DNA from: Streptomyces roseolilacinus
GTDB taxonomy: Bacteria > Actinomycetota > Actinomycetes > Streptomycetales > Streptomycetaceae
NCBI RefSeq assembly: GCF_014649335.1
Contig: NZ_BMSV01000004.1
Location: 496,001 to 560,000, forward strand
Direction of reading: 5' to 3'
DNA length: 64,000 nucleotides
Shown in pieces: positions 7,623 to 16,594 of this stretch. Below the pieces are notes generated by a model. That model did not search any database. It was not told where the DNA came from and saw only the letters and a list, made by a program, of their open reading frames with translations. A program made the translations under genes and the position numbers. Within the stretch, counting starts at the first letter, position 1; each line of letters starts with the position of its first letter.

Positions 7623-9299
7623 TCAGCCGAAGAGACCGCCCAGGGGGTTGCGGTTGCCGCCCGTGCCGCCTCCGGAGGAGCCGCCGGACGAGCCGTCCTC
7701 CGTGCCGCCCGGGCCGGAGTCCTCGCCGCTCCCGCCGGAGCCGCCGGAGCCGCCGCTGGACGTGGGGCCGGCGCTGGAGGGCGGCGGCGGTTCGGGGCGG
7801 GTCTCCTGGGGGGCCTCGCCGACGCCCTGCGTGGCCGTGGGCTCCTCGACCCGGTCGTTCTCGTACACCGTCTCCTCCTCGGCCTCCTGACCGGCCGTGG
7901 GGCTCTCGGTCGGGGTGGTCGACTCGGACGGGGACGCCGACTCGGACGGGGAGGGCTCCTGCTCCGACGTGCTCGCGGACCCGCCGCTCTCCACCGGCTC
8001 CTCGGGGAGGGGCCGGCCGGTCAGGTGGTTCGTCGGGTCGTCGTTCGGGCCGGGCACGGTGATCAGGTCGGAGGAGCGTACGGCCCCGCCGAGCACCGAG
8101 CCGACGAGCAGCGTCAGGCCCGCCACCACGGCCGCGACGACCGCGCCGCGGCGCAGGACGCGACGGCGCAGCTCCCACAGCGCGGCGCGCGGACCGAGCG
8201 TCCGCCAGGCCTCGCCCGCCAGGCGGCCGTCGACGGAGTAGACCGGCGCCCCGGCGATGAGCAGCGGCGACCAGGCGGCGAGGTAGATGATGTCGGGCGC
8301 CTCGTACACCGGTACGGCCCGCCAGCTCATCGTCAGCAGCAGCGCCGCCGACAGCAGCGCGCCGAATGCGGCGGCGACCCGCTGCCACAGCCCCAGGACC
8401 GTGAGGACGCCCACGATGACCTGGGCGAACGCCACACCGAGGCCCGCGCCGACCGGGTGGGACAGCGCGAAGTCCCGCAGGGGTTCGGCGAGCGGCCACG
8501 GATTCAGCGAGGTGAGCCACCGGACCATCGAGCCGCGCTCGCCGCCGTCGAAGTAGACGGGGTCGCAGAGCTTGCCCATGCCGGCGTAGACGGAGATGAG
8601 GCCGAGGAAGACGCGCAGCGGCAGCAGCACGACCCCGAGGTTCATCCGGCGGCCGGGGTAGTAGGCGTGGCGGTGGTGCGCGGCGGAGCCCTCGGCGTAC
8701 GCGTCGCGGTCCCCGGAGCCGTACCGGTCGCCGTCGCCGTACCGGTCGCCGTACCCGTCGGAGTCGCGGTCCGCGTCGTACGCCGGCCCGTGCCGGGGGC
8801 CGGGGACGTCGAGGTCCTCGGGGCGGGCGTCGTAGGCGCCCTCGGCCCGCCGCATGGGCGGCAGCAGCGGCGCGCCGGGGCCGCGCCGCCCGCCGACGAC
8901 GGGCGTCGGCAGGGTGTCGTCGGGGTGGCCGACGCGCGGGACGGTCCGGGTGGCGCCCGTATCCGCGTCCAGGAGCGGGACGGCGGCCGTGCGGTCGAGG
9001 GTGTCGACGGAGGCGGAGTCCCGTACGGCCTGGAGGAGCCGGGTCGCGCCGGGGTCGCCGGGCGAGGACTTGCCGGTCCACACGACGGGTGCCCGCCGCC
9101 GGCTCCCGCCGGGCGCCGCGCCGCTCATGGCGGGGACGCGGCCGGGGTCGGCGAACCGGGGCCTTCGGACCGGGGCGAGCTCTACCCGGAAACTGGCGTG
9201 GTTCACGATGACCTGTGCGGGGTCGCTGTGCACCTTGACCATGTTCAGCGCAGGCTGATCATCGAAGCCGGGCCGGGGCGTTCTGGTGTCCACGCTCAT
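7623..9299 (-). CDS. DoxX-family membrane protein with long low-complexity ends
   Basis: 558 residues. The central region holds a four-helix DoxX domain: a first helix with LRVFLGLISVYAGMGKL, then helices around VGAGLGVAFAQVIVGVLTVL, AAAFGALLSAALLLTM and IIYLAAWSPLLIAG. A fifth hydrophobic stretch follows (GAVVAAVVAGLTLLVGSVLG). The roughly 200-residue N-terminus is hydrophilic with Asp-Arg-Tyr-Gly repeats, and the C-terminus is a Ser/Pro/Glu/Gly tail that is probably extracytoplasmic. DoxX proteins are linked to quinone or thiosulfate redox and oxidative stress; the exact role is unknown. The tails are unusually long for the family. Confidence 0.8.
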   Translation of the reverse strand: MSVDTRTPRPGFDDQPALNMVKVHSDPAQVIVNHASFRVELAPVRRPRFADPGRVPAMSGAAPGGSRRRAPVVWTGKSSPGDPGATRLLQAVRDSASVDTLDRTAAVPLLDADTGATRTVPRVGHPDDTLPTPVVGGRRGPGAPLLPPMRRAEGAYDARPEDLDVPGPRHGPAYDADRDSDGYGDRYGDGDRYGSGDRDAYAEGSAAHHRHAYYPGRRMNLGVVLLPLRVFLGLISVYAGMGKLCDPVYFDGGERGSMVRWLTSLNPWPLAEPLRDFALSHPVGAGLGVAFAQVIVGVLTVLGLWQRVAAAFGALLSAALLLTMSWRAVPVYEAPDIIYLAAWSPLLIAGAPVYSVDGRLAGEAWRTLGPRAALWELRRRVLRRGAVVAAVVAGLTLLVGSVLGGAVRSSDLITVPGPNDDPTNHLTGRPLPEEPVESGGSASTSEQEPSPSESASPSESTTPTESPTAGQEAEEETVYENDRVEEPTATQGVGEAPQETRPEPPPPSSAGPTSSGGSGGSGGSGEDSGPGGTEDGSSGGSSGGGTGGNRNPLGGLFG

Positions 9300-9463
9300 C
9301 TAACCGAGTGATGGCGCTTTAGGACACTGCTGTGACGGCTCCGAAATGTCCGAGGCCCGTCAAGATCACGACGGGCCCCGGTACGGCGGTGACGGATGGT
9401 GCGGGTGGGGCGCCCACGGCGGGCGGGCCGCCCGGCGGCGGACGGGCCGCCCCACCGGGCGGG

Positions 9464-10414
9464 TCAGCCGCGGCGGCGCGCCGCCTCGTACAGCACGACA
9501 CCGGCGGCGACACCGGCGTTCAGCGACTCCGCGCCGCCCGGCATCGGGATGCGGACGAGGTGGTCGCAGGTCTCCCCGACGAGCCGGGACAGGCCCTTGC
9601 CCTCGCTGCCGACGACGATGACGACCGGGCCCTCCAGCGCCTCCAGGTCGCCGACCTCGGTCTCGCCCTCGGCGGCGAGGCCGACGACGGTCAGGCCGGC
9701 CTTCTGGTACGCCTCCAGGGCGCGCGTCAGGTTGGTGGCGCGGGCGACGGGCGTGCGGGCGGCCGTGCCGGCGGACGTCTTCCACGCGCCCGCGGTCATG
9801 CCGGCGGCGCGCCGCTCCGGGACGACGACGCCGTGTCCGCCGAACGCCGACACGGACCGGACGATCGCGCCGAGGTTCCGCGGGTCGGTGACGCCGTCGA
9901 GGGCGACGATCAGCGGCTCCTCGCCCTCGTCGTACGCGGCGGCGGCCAGGTCCTCCGGGTGGGCGTACTCGTAGGGCGGGACCTGGAGGACGAGGCCCTG
10001 GTGGTTCAGGCCGTTCGTCATCCGGTCGAGCTCGGCGCGCGGGGCCTCCATCAGGTGGATGCCGCCGCGGTCGGCCGCGAGCTTGAGCGCGTCGCGCACC
10101 CGCTCGTCGTTGTCGATGAACTGCTGGACGTACAGCGTGGTCGCGGGGACGCCGTCGCGCAGGGCCTCGTAGACCGGGTTGCGGCCGACGACCATCTCGG
10201 ACTGGCCCTTGCCGCCGCGCCGGGCGACGGGGCGGCGCGCGGCCTGCTTGGCCTTGGCGTTGGCGACGCGGTTCTTCGTATGGCCCTTGCGCATGTGCGC
10301 GGGCGGCGTCGGCCCCTTGCCCTCGAGCGAGCGGCGCCGCTTGCCACCGCTGCCGACCGTCGCGCCCTTCTTGTTGCTGGTGCGGCGGTTCCTGCGCTGG
10401 CTGTTCCCGGCCAT
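9464..10414 (-). CDS. rlmB: 23S rRNA 2'-O-methyltransferase (SpoU/TrmH family)
   Basis: 316 residues. A very basic N-terminal extension ([15 protein letters not shown] and onward) is followed by a substrate-binding domain starting at [15 protein letters not shown] and the SPOUT catalytic domain with all three SpoU motifs: [25 protein letters not shown] and [18 protein letters not shown]. These match RlmB, which methylates guanosine in the peptidyl-transferase region; assignment to that exact site is by family. It lies downstream of cysS, separated by a hairpin, as in many actinobacteria. Confidence 0.9.
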   Translation of the reverse strand: MAGNSQRRNRRTSNKKGATVGSGGKRRRSLEGKGPTPPAHMRKGHTKNRVANAKAKQAARRPVARRGGKGQSEMVVGRNPVYEALRDGVPATTLYVQQFIDNDERVRDALKLAADRGGIHLMEAPRAELDRMTNGLNHQGLVLQVPPYEYAHPEDLAAAAYDEGEEPLIVALDGVTDPRNLGAIVRSVSAFGGHGVVVPERRAAGMTAGAWKTSAGTAARTPVARATNLTRALEAYQKAGLTVVGLAAEGETEVGDLEALEGPVVIVVGSEGKGLSRLVGETCDHLVRIPMPGGAESLNAGVAAGVVLYEAARRRG

Positions 10415-10459
10415 GACCTACCTGTCTCCGTCAAACTTCACAGTCGTACATACGTCAGT

Positions 10460-10486
10460 GTGCCGCCCGGCCGGGCCGGGCGGCAC
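10460..10486 (-). terminator. Hairpin between cysS and rlmB
   Basis: GTGCCGCCCGGCC (10460-10472) faces its exact complement at 10474-10486. It starts 13 bp past the cysS stop and 46 bp before the rlmB start, so rlmB may be expressed separately or by partial read-through. Confidence 0.6.
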
Positions 10487-10498
10487 ATCAAGAGTGCG

Positions 10499-11896
10499 TC
10501 AGCGGGCGCCGAGCGTCCAGCGAGGACCGTCCGGCCCGTCCTCGATGACGAGTCCGGACTGCCCGAGCTGGTCGCGGATCGCGTCGGCGGTGGCCCAGTC
10601 CTTGCGGGCGCGGGCCGCCTCCCGCTGGTCGAGCACCATCCGTACGAGGCTGTCGACGACGCCGTGCAGGTCCTGGCCGCCGCTCTCGCCCGCCCAGTGC
10701 GGGTCGAGCGGGTCCAGGCCCAGGACGCCGAGCATCGCCCGGACCTCCGAGAGCCGGGCGACGGCCGTGTCCTTGTCGTCGGCGGCCAGGGCGCTGTTGC
10801 CCTGCCGGACGGTGTTGTGGATGACCGCGAGCGCCTGCGGGACGCCCATGTCGTCGTCCATCGCCTCGGCGAACGCCGGCGGCACCTCGGCCGCGGGGTC
10901 GACGACCCGGCCGGCCTTCTCGACGACCCGCTGGACGAAGCCCTCGATCCGCGCGTACGCGGCGTCCGCCTCGCGCAGGGCCTCCTCGCTGTACTCGATC
11001 ATCGACCGGTAGTGCGGGGTGCCGAGGTAGTAGCGCAGGACGACGGGGCGCCACTGCTTGACCATCTCGGAGACGAGCACGGAGTTGCCGAGCGACTTCG
11101 ACATCTTCTCGCCGCTCATGGTGACCCAGGCGTTGTGCGCCCAGTACCGGGCGAACGTGTCGCCGTACGCCTTGGCCTGGGCGATCTCGTTCTCGTGGTG
11201 CGGGAAGATCAGGTCGAGGCCGCCGCCGTGGATGTCGAAGGCCTCGCCCAGGTACTTGTGGGCCATGGCCGAGCACTCCAGGTGCCAGCCCGGCCGGCCC
11301 CGGCCCCAGGGCGTCTCCCAGCTGGGCTCGCCGGGCTTGGCCGCCTTCCACAGGGCGAAGTCCCGCGGGTCGCGCTTGCCGGTCTCGCCCTCGCCGGACG
11401 GCTGGCGCAGGTCGTCCAGGTCCTGCCGGGACAGCTCCAGGTACCCGGGGAAGGAGCGCACGTCGAAGTAGACGTTGCCGTCCGCCTCGTAGGCGTGGCC
11501 CCGCTCGATGAGGCCGCGCATCATCTCGACCATCTCGGTGACGTGTCCGGTGGCCCGGGGCTCGTACGTGGGCGGCAGGCAGCCGAGGACCCGGTAGCCG
11601 TCGTTGAACGCGCGCTCGTTCTCGTACCCGATCGACCACCACGGACGGCCCTGGTCGGCGGCCTTGGCGATGATCTTGTCATCGATGTCGGTGACGTTGC
11701 GGACGAACGTCACCTCGTAGCCGCGGTAGGCGAACCAGCGGCGCATGATGTCGAAGTTCAGCCCGGACCTGATGTGCCCGATGTGGGGGGCCGCCTGCAC
11801 GGTCGCGCCACACAGGTAGATCGAGACGCACCCGGGCCTGAGGGGGGCGAAGTCGCGGATCTGCCGGGCGCTGGTGTCGTACAGCCGAATAGTCAC
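10499..11896 (-). CDS. cysS: Cysteinyl-tRNA synthetase
   Basis: 465 residues, the normal length. The class I HIGH motif appears as [11 protein letters not shown] and KMSKS as [10 protein letters not shown]. The N-terminus [11 protein letters not shown] and YLCGATVQ with its zinc-ligand cysteine are typical of CysRS. The GTG start is chosen because it directly precedes this conserved sequence; the open frame upstream is low-complexity read-through. It charges tRNA-Cys. The separate mycothiol enzyme MshC is a CysRS paralogue, but here the C-terminal anticodon-binding region is present ([20 protein letters not shown]), which supports CysS. Confidence 0.93.
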   Translation of the reverse strand: MTIRLYDTSARQIRDFAPLRPGCVSIYLCGATVQAAPHIGHIRSGLNFDIMRRWFAYRGYEVTFVRNVTDIDDKIIAKAADQGRPWWSIGYENERAFNDGYRVLGCLPPTYEPRATGHVTEMVEMMRGLIERGHAYEADGNVYFDVRSFPGYLELSRQDLDDLRQPSGEGETGKRDPRDFALWKAAKPGEPSWETPWGRGRPGWHLECSAMAHKYLGEAFDIHGGGLDLIFPHHENEIAQAKAYGDTFARYWAHNAWVTMSGEKMSKSLGNSVLVSEMVKQWRPVVLRYYLGTPHYRSMIEYSEEALREADAAYARIEGFVQRVVEKAGRVVDPAAEVPPAFAEAMDDDMGVPQALAVIHNTVRQGNSALAADDKDTAVARLSEVRAMLGVLGLDPLDPHWAGESGGQDLHGVVDSLVRMVLDQREAARARKDWATADAIRDQLGQSGLVIEDGPDGPRWTLGAR

Positions 11897-12033
11897 CACT
11901 CCAGGGTAGTGGGCGGCCGCCCGTGCCCACGCCCGGTCGCCCGGATTCCCGGCCCCGTCTTCCCCGCCCCGCGCATGCTTGATCGAAGTCGGGGTAGGCG
12001 CGCAGTCCCAGCCCGTCGATGGAGGTCCCAGCC

Positions 12034-12282
12034 GTGCTGACACCCGACCCCCGCTACCTGCGTTCCCTGCTCGCCCGCTACGCCGACCTGCGCATCGCGC
12101 ACAGCCGCGGCGAGAAGGGGCTCGAGCAGCACCTGGACGACGTCACCTACACGCTGTGCGTCGCCACCGGCACCACCCGCATCGAGGACGCCCTGACGAC
12201 CGCCGACGCCCTCCTCGCCCCGCCGGCCGGCGCCACCGCTCCCCCCGCCCTGGAGGCGGAGCGCACGGAGCTGGCGGCCTGA
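12034..12282 (+). CDS. DUF5133-type small protein, 82 aa
   Basis: The GTG start at 12034 is supported by GGAGG eight bases upstream and by the family-like beginning [19 protein letters not shown]; the ATG at 12019 overlaps that ribosome site and is rejected. The protein is helical and charged, with a mid-section [17 protein letters not shown]. It resembles the DUF5133 family that is abundant in Streptomyces, several members of which are developmentally controlled. The molecular role is unknown. It is transcribed oppositely to the flanking cysS and ispF genes. Confidence 0.75.
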   Translation: MLTPDPRYLRSLLARYADLRIAHSRGEKGLEQHLDDVTYTLCVATGTTRIEDALTTADALLAPPAGATAPPALEAERTELAA

Positions 12283-12393
12283 CGCCCCTCCCCCGCCCGG
12301 GCCCCCCCACCTCGGCCCGGCGGGGGCCCCGCCCGTACCGTCCGGTGACCCGGGCGGTACGGACGGGGCGGCGCACGCGTGCGAGCGGGCCCC

Positions 12394-12425
12394 GGCCCGC
12401 CGGTCCCTTCCCCGGCCGGCGGGCC
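12394..12425. terminator. Hairpin between convergent DUF5133 gene and ispF
   Basis: GGCCCGCCGG (12394-12403) pairs with CCGGCGGGCC (12416-12425) around a 12-base loop, 17 bp past the ispF stop. It can act in both directions. Confidence 0.5.
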
Positions 12426-12441
12426 GTCCGGGGAAGGCGGT

Positions 12442-12936
12442 CTACGGCCGCCGTACGAGCAGCGCGGTGGCGATGGCCGCCAGGCCCTCGGCCCGGCCGG
12501 TCAGGCCGAGCCCATCGGTGGTCGTCCCGGACACGGCGACCGGGGCGCCCACCGCCGCGCCCAGCGCCTCCTGCGCCTCCGCGCGGCGCTTGCCGATCTT
12601 CGGCCGTACGCCGATGACCTGCACGGCCACGTTGCCGATCTCGTACCCCTCCGCGCGGACGATCCGCGCCGCCTCCCTGAGGAGGGTGACGCCGGACGCG
12701 CCCGACCACTCGGGGCGGCTCGTGCCGAAGTGCGCGCCGAGGTCGCCGATCCCGGCGGCGGAGAACAGCGCGTCGCACGCCGCGTGGGCGGCCACGTCCC
12801 CGTCGGAGTGCCCGGCCAGGCCGTACTCCTCGCCCTCCCAGAGCAGGCCCGCGCACCACAGCTCGCGGCCGGGCTCGAAGGCGTGGACGTCCGTGCCGAT
12901 GCCGACGAGCGGCAGCGGGAAGCCCTCAGAACCCAT
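12442..12936 (-). CDS. ispF: 2-C-methyl-D-erythritol 2,4-cyclodiphosphate synthase
   Basis: 164 residues, standard length. The metal-binding DxH near the start ([12 protein letters not shown]), the family motif [16 protein letters not shown] and [12 protein letters not shown] are all present. The enzyme catalyses the fifth step of the MEP isoprenoid pathway. Its start overlaps the end of ispD by 11 bases, so the two are translationally coupled and consecutive in the pathway apart from the IspE step. Confidence 0.95.
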   Translation of the reverse strand: MGSEGFPLPLVGIGTDVHAFEPGRELWCAGLLWEGEEYGLAGHSDGDVAAHAACDALFSAAGIGDLGAHFGTSRPEWSGASGVTLLREAARIVRAEGYEIGNVAVQVIGVRPKIGKRRAEAQEALGAAVGAPVAVSGTTTDGLGLTGRAEGLAAIATALLVRRP

Positions 12937-13666
12937 CGTTCACCCTCCTGCGCGCCAGGACGGCCTCCGCCAGCACCAGGTCCAGCGGCCGCGTCACCTT
13001 GAACGCCTCCTCGTGGCCGGGCACGGCGACGACCCGGACGCCGAGCCGCTCGACCATGCTCGCGTCGTCGGTGACCTCGCCGGTGACCTCCGCGTGCGCG
13101 CGCACCAGGGTGGCGCGGTCGAAGCCCTGGGGGGTCTGCACCGCGCGCAGCCGGGCCCGCTCGGGCGTGCCGAGGACCGGCTCGGGCGCGCCGTCGGCGG
13201 CCGGCTCGACCTCCTTGACCGTGTCCGCCAGCGGCACGGCCGGCACGACGGCGGCGGCGCCCCCGTCCCGTACGGCCTCGATGACCGCGTCGACCGTGTC
13301 GACCGGGACGAGGGGGCGGGCGGCGTCGTGGACGAGGACGGTGGTGACCGAGTCGGGCAGCGCGTCCAGGCCGTGCCGCACGGACTCCTGGCGGGTGGCG
13401 CCGCCGGGGACGACGAGGACCTCGGTGCGCTCGGGCGCCGGGTACTCGTCCAGGAGCGCCCGTACGCCCGCGACGTCGTCCGGGGGTGCCACGACGACGA
13501 CCAGGGACACGGCGCGGGACGCGGACATGGCCCGCACGGCGTGGATCAGCATCGGGGTGCCGCCCAGCGTGCGGAGCGCCTTGGGGGCGCCCGGCCCGAG
13601 CCGTACGCCTCGGCCCGCGGCGGGGATGACCGCCGCGGTGCGGGCAGGAGGTGCTGCGTCTGACAT
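12926..13666 (-). CDS. ispD: 2-C-methyl-D-erythritol 4-phosphate cytidylyltransferase
   Basis: 246 residues. The start [18 protein letters not shown] is followed by the CTP-binding loop [16 protein letters not shown]; further motifs are [12 protein letters not shown] and QTPQGF. It transfers CMP to MEP in the non-mevalonate isoprenoid pathway. A longer open frame extends upstream, but the conserved protein begins at the chosen ATG. It is in an operon with ispF (11-base overlap) and lies behind carD in the same direction, an order common in actinobacteria. Confidence 0.94.
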   Translation of the reverse strand: MSDAAPPARTAAVIPAAGRGVRLGPGAPKALRTLGGTPMLIHAVRAMSASRAVSLVVVVAPPDDVAGVRALLDEYPAPERTEVLVVPGGATRQESVRHGLDALPDSVTTVLVHDAARPLVPVDTVDAVIEAVRDGGAAAVVPAVPLADTVKEVEPAADGAPEPVLGTPERARLRAVQTPQGFDRATLVRAHAEVTGEVTDDASMVERLGVRVVAVPGHEEAFKVTRPLDLVLAEAVLARRRVNDGF

Positions 13667-14018
13667 CGGTTGCACTCCGGCAGGTTTGTTTACTCGGCCG
13701 ACATGGGTATGGCCACAGCGCGGGCGCGACCCCTTGACCGGACCCTTCCGTGACGCTGGTCGAGCGAGTCGCCCGGTCGCCGACAGCCGCGACCCCGGTG
13801 GGGGTACGAACATGCCGCAGCGCCCGGCGACGAAGCTGTGGTTTCACAGCATGTCATCGGGCACCGCGGCAGTGGTGACCACTTTCGCCATGTGAGGCGT
13901 ACCGCACAGTGGCGTACCGCGCGGACGGCGGCTCAGTCCGGTACTCGGTGCTCGGGACCCCGGTCCGTCCGCCCCCTTCCGGAGGGTGCGGTGGTGCCGG
14001 GGGTCCGAGGACCCGGCG
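13667..14018. other. Intergenic region between ispD and carD
   Basis: 352 bp without a convincing gene. It should hold the ispD promoter on the minus strand. A 10-bp direct repeat GGCGTACCGC occurs at about 13896 and 13911. An imperfect hairpin (GGTC-CGAG-GACC core, about 13996-14017) sits directly after the carD stop and may terminate carD. Confidence 0.5.
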
Positions 14019-14501
14019 TCAGGACGCGAGGACCTCGTCGAGCAGGGCCTCGGCCTTGTCTTCGTTGGTGTTCTCCGCGAGCGCGAGCTCGCTGACGAGG
14101 ATCTGGCGCGCCTTGGCGAGCATCCGCTTCTCTCCGGCGGAGAGACCGCGCTCGCGCTCACGACGCCACAGGTCGCGCACTACCTCGGCGACCTTGATGA
14201 CATCGCCCGAGGCGAGCTTCTCGAGGTTCGCCTTGTAGCGACGGGACCAGTTCGTGGGCTCCTCGGCGTACGGCGCGCGAAGCACCTCGAAGACCCGGTC
14301 CAGGCCGTCCTGGCCGACCACATCGCGCACACCGACGAACTCCGCGTTGTCCGCCGGGACACGTACCGTCAAGTCACCCTGGGCGACCTTGAGCACCAAG
14401 TAGGTCTTGTCCACGCCTTTGATCTGGCGAGTTTCGATAGCCTCGATCAGCGCGGCCCCGTGATGGGGATAGACCACGGTGTCGCCAACCTTGAACGTCA
14501 T
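14019..14501 (-). CDS. carD: CarD/CdnL-family RNA polymerase-binding regulator
   Basis: 160 residues. The N-terminal Tudor-like RNA-polymerase-interacting domain ([17 protein letters not shown], then [18 protein letters not shown]) is followed by an all-helical C-terminal DNA-binding domain with [18 protein letters not shown] and ending in LLDEVLAS. In actinobacteria CarD binds the beta subunit and stabilises open complexes at many promoters, including rRNA promoters. The length and domain order match the mycobacterial protein. It lies upstream of ispDF, a conserved neighbourhood. Confidence 0.94.
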   Translation of the reverse strand: MTFKVGDTVVYPHHGAALIEAIETRQIKGVDKTYLVLKVAQGDLTVRVPADNAEFVGVRDVVGQDGLDRVFEVLRAPYAEEPTNWSRRYKANLEKLASGDVIKVAEVVRDLWRRERERGLSAGEKRMLAKARQILVSELALAENTNEDKAEALLDEVLAS

Positions 14502-15115
14502 GTGACAGGTACCCCTTCCGTGGCTATCCAGGGTAACACGGATACGGCTTCTTCTGAATGGCGTTTTCGCAGGTCAGGGCATATCTCGGGGCTTGACAAC
14601 AGCGACACGGACGTGCTGCGACAGGCTTCCGGCGGGAGGTATTCGCAGGTCGGAGCGGCTGCGGACGCGGCCCGAAACGCCCCGGCCGGGGCCGCTCGGA
14701 GGACCACCGGACGAGTGAAACGTCACAGTTCGTCCGGTTCGCGGGTGCCCAGTTCCCGTACTCCGTTCGGTTGTCGGTCACACGCACGGACGGAAGCCGG
14801 GCACTTTCCCGAATTGATCACGGGTGGCTTTTCCGTGGGGAATGTGTGAGCGCCGGAGAATTGATCAAGCCGGTTATGCGAACGGCGCCGAGAAGCCGGC
14901 CGCCGGCGGGGCCCGACGGGGCCCGCCGGGACCGCGGCGCGGGCACCGGGGGCGGTACAGGGCGGGTCGGGTGCGGGTCGGGGACACGGGGTCGGTAACC
15001 TGAGCCCGCCGACCGCCCCTTGATCCGGTCCTGCCGGCCCGGTCCCGGAGAGGTCGCACCCGTTCCACCGAACGTGCCCGTCCTCCAGTCCGTACGTCTA
15101 GGAGTTGCCGCCGCC
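14502..15115. other. Long intergenic region between divergent carD and lipoprotein genes
   Basis: 614 bp with no convincing coding frame. The left part should hold the carD promoter. The part from 14800 to 14880 is relatively AT-rich and has the direct repeat GAATTGATCA at 14811-14820 and 14858-14867 (47 bp apart). Its role is unknown. The right part (14885-15000) is G-rich. Confidence 0.45.
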
Positions 15116-15799
15116 GTGAGCCGCAGCCTTCGACGCGGCGCCCTCGCCGCCACCGCCCTCGTGGTCTCCCTCGCCTCGCTCACCGCATGCGGGGCGGGCA
15201 ACGACGCGCAGACCCTCCAAATCAAGCCGGACAACGCCTCCACCACCGTCGGCGACATCAAGGTCCAGGGCGCCGCCCTGATCACCCCGGCCAAGGACGC
15301 CGAGGGCCCGTCGGCCGTCTCGGCCACGGTCTTCAACGACGGCCCCAAGGCCGAGGTCCTGGAGGCCGTCGAGCTGCCCGGCTCCGGCGCCAAGGTCACG
15401 CTGAAGCCCGCCAAGGGCTCCGGCCCCCTCACCGTCCCCGCCGGCGGCTCGATCATCCTCGGCGGCCAGGGCAACGCCTCCGCCGTGGTCGAGGGCCTCA
15501 AGGACTCCGCCGACGGGGGCGTCCAGGAGCTCGTCCTCCAGCTCAGCGAGACCGGCGACGTGAAGCTCCGGGTGCTCGTCCACCCGGCGAACGGCTACTA
15601 CGAGGCCTTCGGCCCGACCGTCGCGCCGTCGTCCCCGGCCGCCTCGCCGTCGGGCTCCCCGGCCCCGTCCGGTTCTCCGGCCGCCTCGCCGTCGGGCTCC
15701 CCGGCCGGCACGCCGGCCGCGTCGCCGACCGGTTCGGTCCCGGCGACGGGCGACGACCACGCCGAGGGCGAGCACGCCGAGGGCGACCACAGCCACTGA
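15116..15799 (+). CDS. Lipoprotein with Pro/Ser and His-rich tail
   Basis: 227 residues from the GTG at 15116. A signal peptide ends in the lipobox SLASLTAC, so Cys is lipidated and the protein is anchored outside the membrane. The body (about residues 30-160) is a beta-rich domain with IKVQGAALITP and a hydrophobic KLRVLVHP, reminiscent of copper-chaperone PCuAC-like lipoproteins but without the Met/His metal site. The tail has repeated SPSGSPA units and ends with GDDHAEGEHAEGDHSH, a likely metal-binding His cluster. A GTG at 15074 is an alternative start. It faces phoP across a terminator. Confidence 0.75.
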   Translation: MSRSLRRGALAATALVVSLASLTACGAGNDAQTLQIKPDNASTTVGDIKVQGAALITPAKDAEGPSAVSATVFNDGPKAEVLEAVELPGSGAKVTLKPAKGSGPLTVPAGGSIILGGQGNASAVVEGLKDSADGGVQELVLQLSETGDVKLRVLVHPANGYYEAFGPTVAPSSPAASPSGSPAPSGSPAASPSGSPAGTPAASPTGSVPATGDDHAEGEHAEGDHSH

Positions 15800-15837
15800 G
15801 GCCCGGCCCCCGGCGTACGCGCCGGGGCGTGGACAGC

Positions 15838-15881
15838 GTGAAGGGCGCCCCACCGGTACTGACCGGTGGGGCGCCCTTCAC
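15838..15881. terminator. Perfect bidirectional terminator between lipoprotein gene and phoP
   Basis: A 20-bp perfect stem (GTGAAGGGCGCCCCACCGGT at 15838-15857, complement at 15862-15881) with a four-base loop sits 38 bp past the lipoprotein stop and 33 bp past the phoP stop. Confidence 0.85.
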
Positions 15882-15913
15882 GTCGTACGGGCCGGATCCG
15901 CGCCCGTCGCGGC

Positions 15914-16594
15914 CTACGGCTCGAACTTGTAGCCCAGGCCGCGGACCGTGACCAGGTAGCGCGGGGCGCCCGGGTCCGGCTCGATCTTGGCGCGCAGCCG
16001 CTTGACGTGCACGTCGAGGGTCTTGGTGTCGCCCACGTAGTCGGCGCCCCACACCCGGTCGATGAGCTGCATCCGCGTCAGCACGCGGCCCGCGTTGCGC
16101 AGCAGCATCTCCAGCAGGTCGAACTCCTTCAGCGGCAGGTCCACCTTGCTGCCGTCCACCGTCACCACGTGCCGGTCCACGTCCATCCGCACGGGGCCCG
16201 CCTCCAGGGCCGCCGGGGCGGTCTCCTCCGGCTCGCCGCGGCGGCGCAGCACCGCGCGGATGCGGGCGACCAGCTCCCGCGAGGAGAAGGGCTTGGTCAC
16301 GTAGTCGTCGGCGCCTATCTCCAGGCCGACGACCTTGTCGATCTCGCTGTCCTTCGCGGTGACCATGATGACCGGCACGTTCGACCGGCCGCGGAGCTGG
16401 CGGCAGACCTCCGTGCCGGGCAGCCCGGGGAGCATCAGGTCGAGCAGGACGAGGTCCGCGCCGTTGCGCTCGAACTCGTCGAGCCCCTCCGGCCCGGTGG
16501 TCGCGACGGCTACCTCGAATCCCTCCTTGCGGAGCATGTACGACAGGGCGTCGCTGAAGGACTCCTCGTCCTCGACGACAAGCACTCGGGTCAC
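15914..16594 (-). CDS. phoP: Phosphate response regulator PhoP
   Basis: 226-residue OmpR-family regulator. The receiver begins TRVLVVEDEESFSDAL, with acidic residues 8-9 and phospho-acceptor Asp52 (LVLLDLMLPG), then TAKDSE and the conserved Lys of DDYVTKPFS. A C-terminal winged helix follows (PLKEFDLLEMLLRNAGRVLTR and onward). The GTG start overlaps the phoR stop by four bases. In Streptomyces PhoP controls phosphate scavenging and indirectly antibiotic production by binding PHO boxes, one of which lies upstream of phoR. Confidence 0.95.
   Translation of the reverse strand: MTRVLVVEDEESFSDALSYMLRKEGFEVAVATTGPEGLDEFERNGADLVLLDLMLPGLPGTEVCRQLRGRSNVPVIMVTAKDSEIDKVVGLEIGADDYVTKPFSSRELVARIRAVLRRRGEPEETAPAALEAGPVRMDVDRHVVTVDGSKVDLPLKEFDLLEMLLRNAGRVLTRMQLIDRVWGADYVGDTKTLDVHVKRLRAKIEPDPGAPRYLVTVRGLGYKFEP

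Noticed and set aside
10499-12043. cysS as the mycothiol enzyme MshC
   Set aside because: MshC lacks the C-terminal anticodon-binding domain and is shorter; this protein has the full CysRS length and C-terminal helical region.
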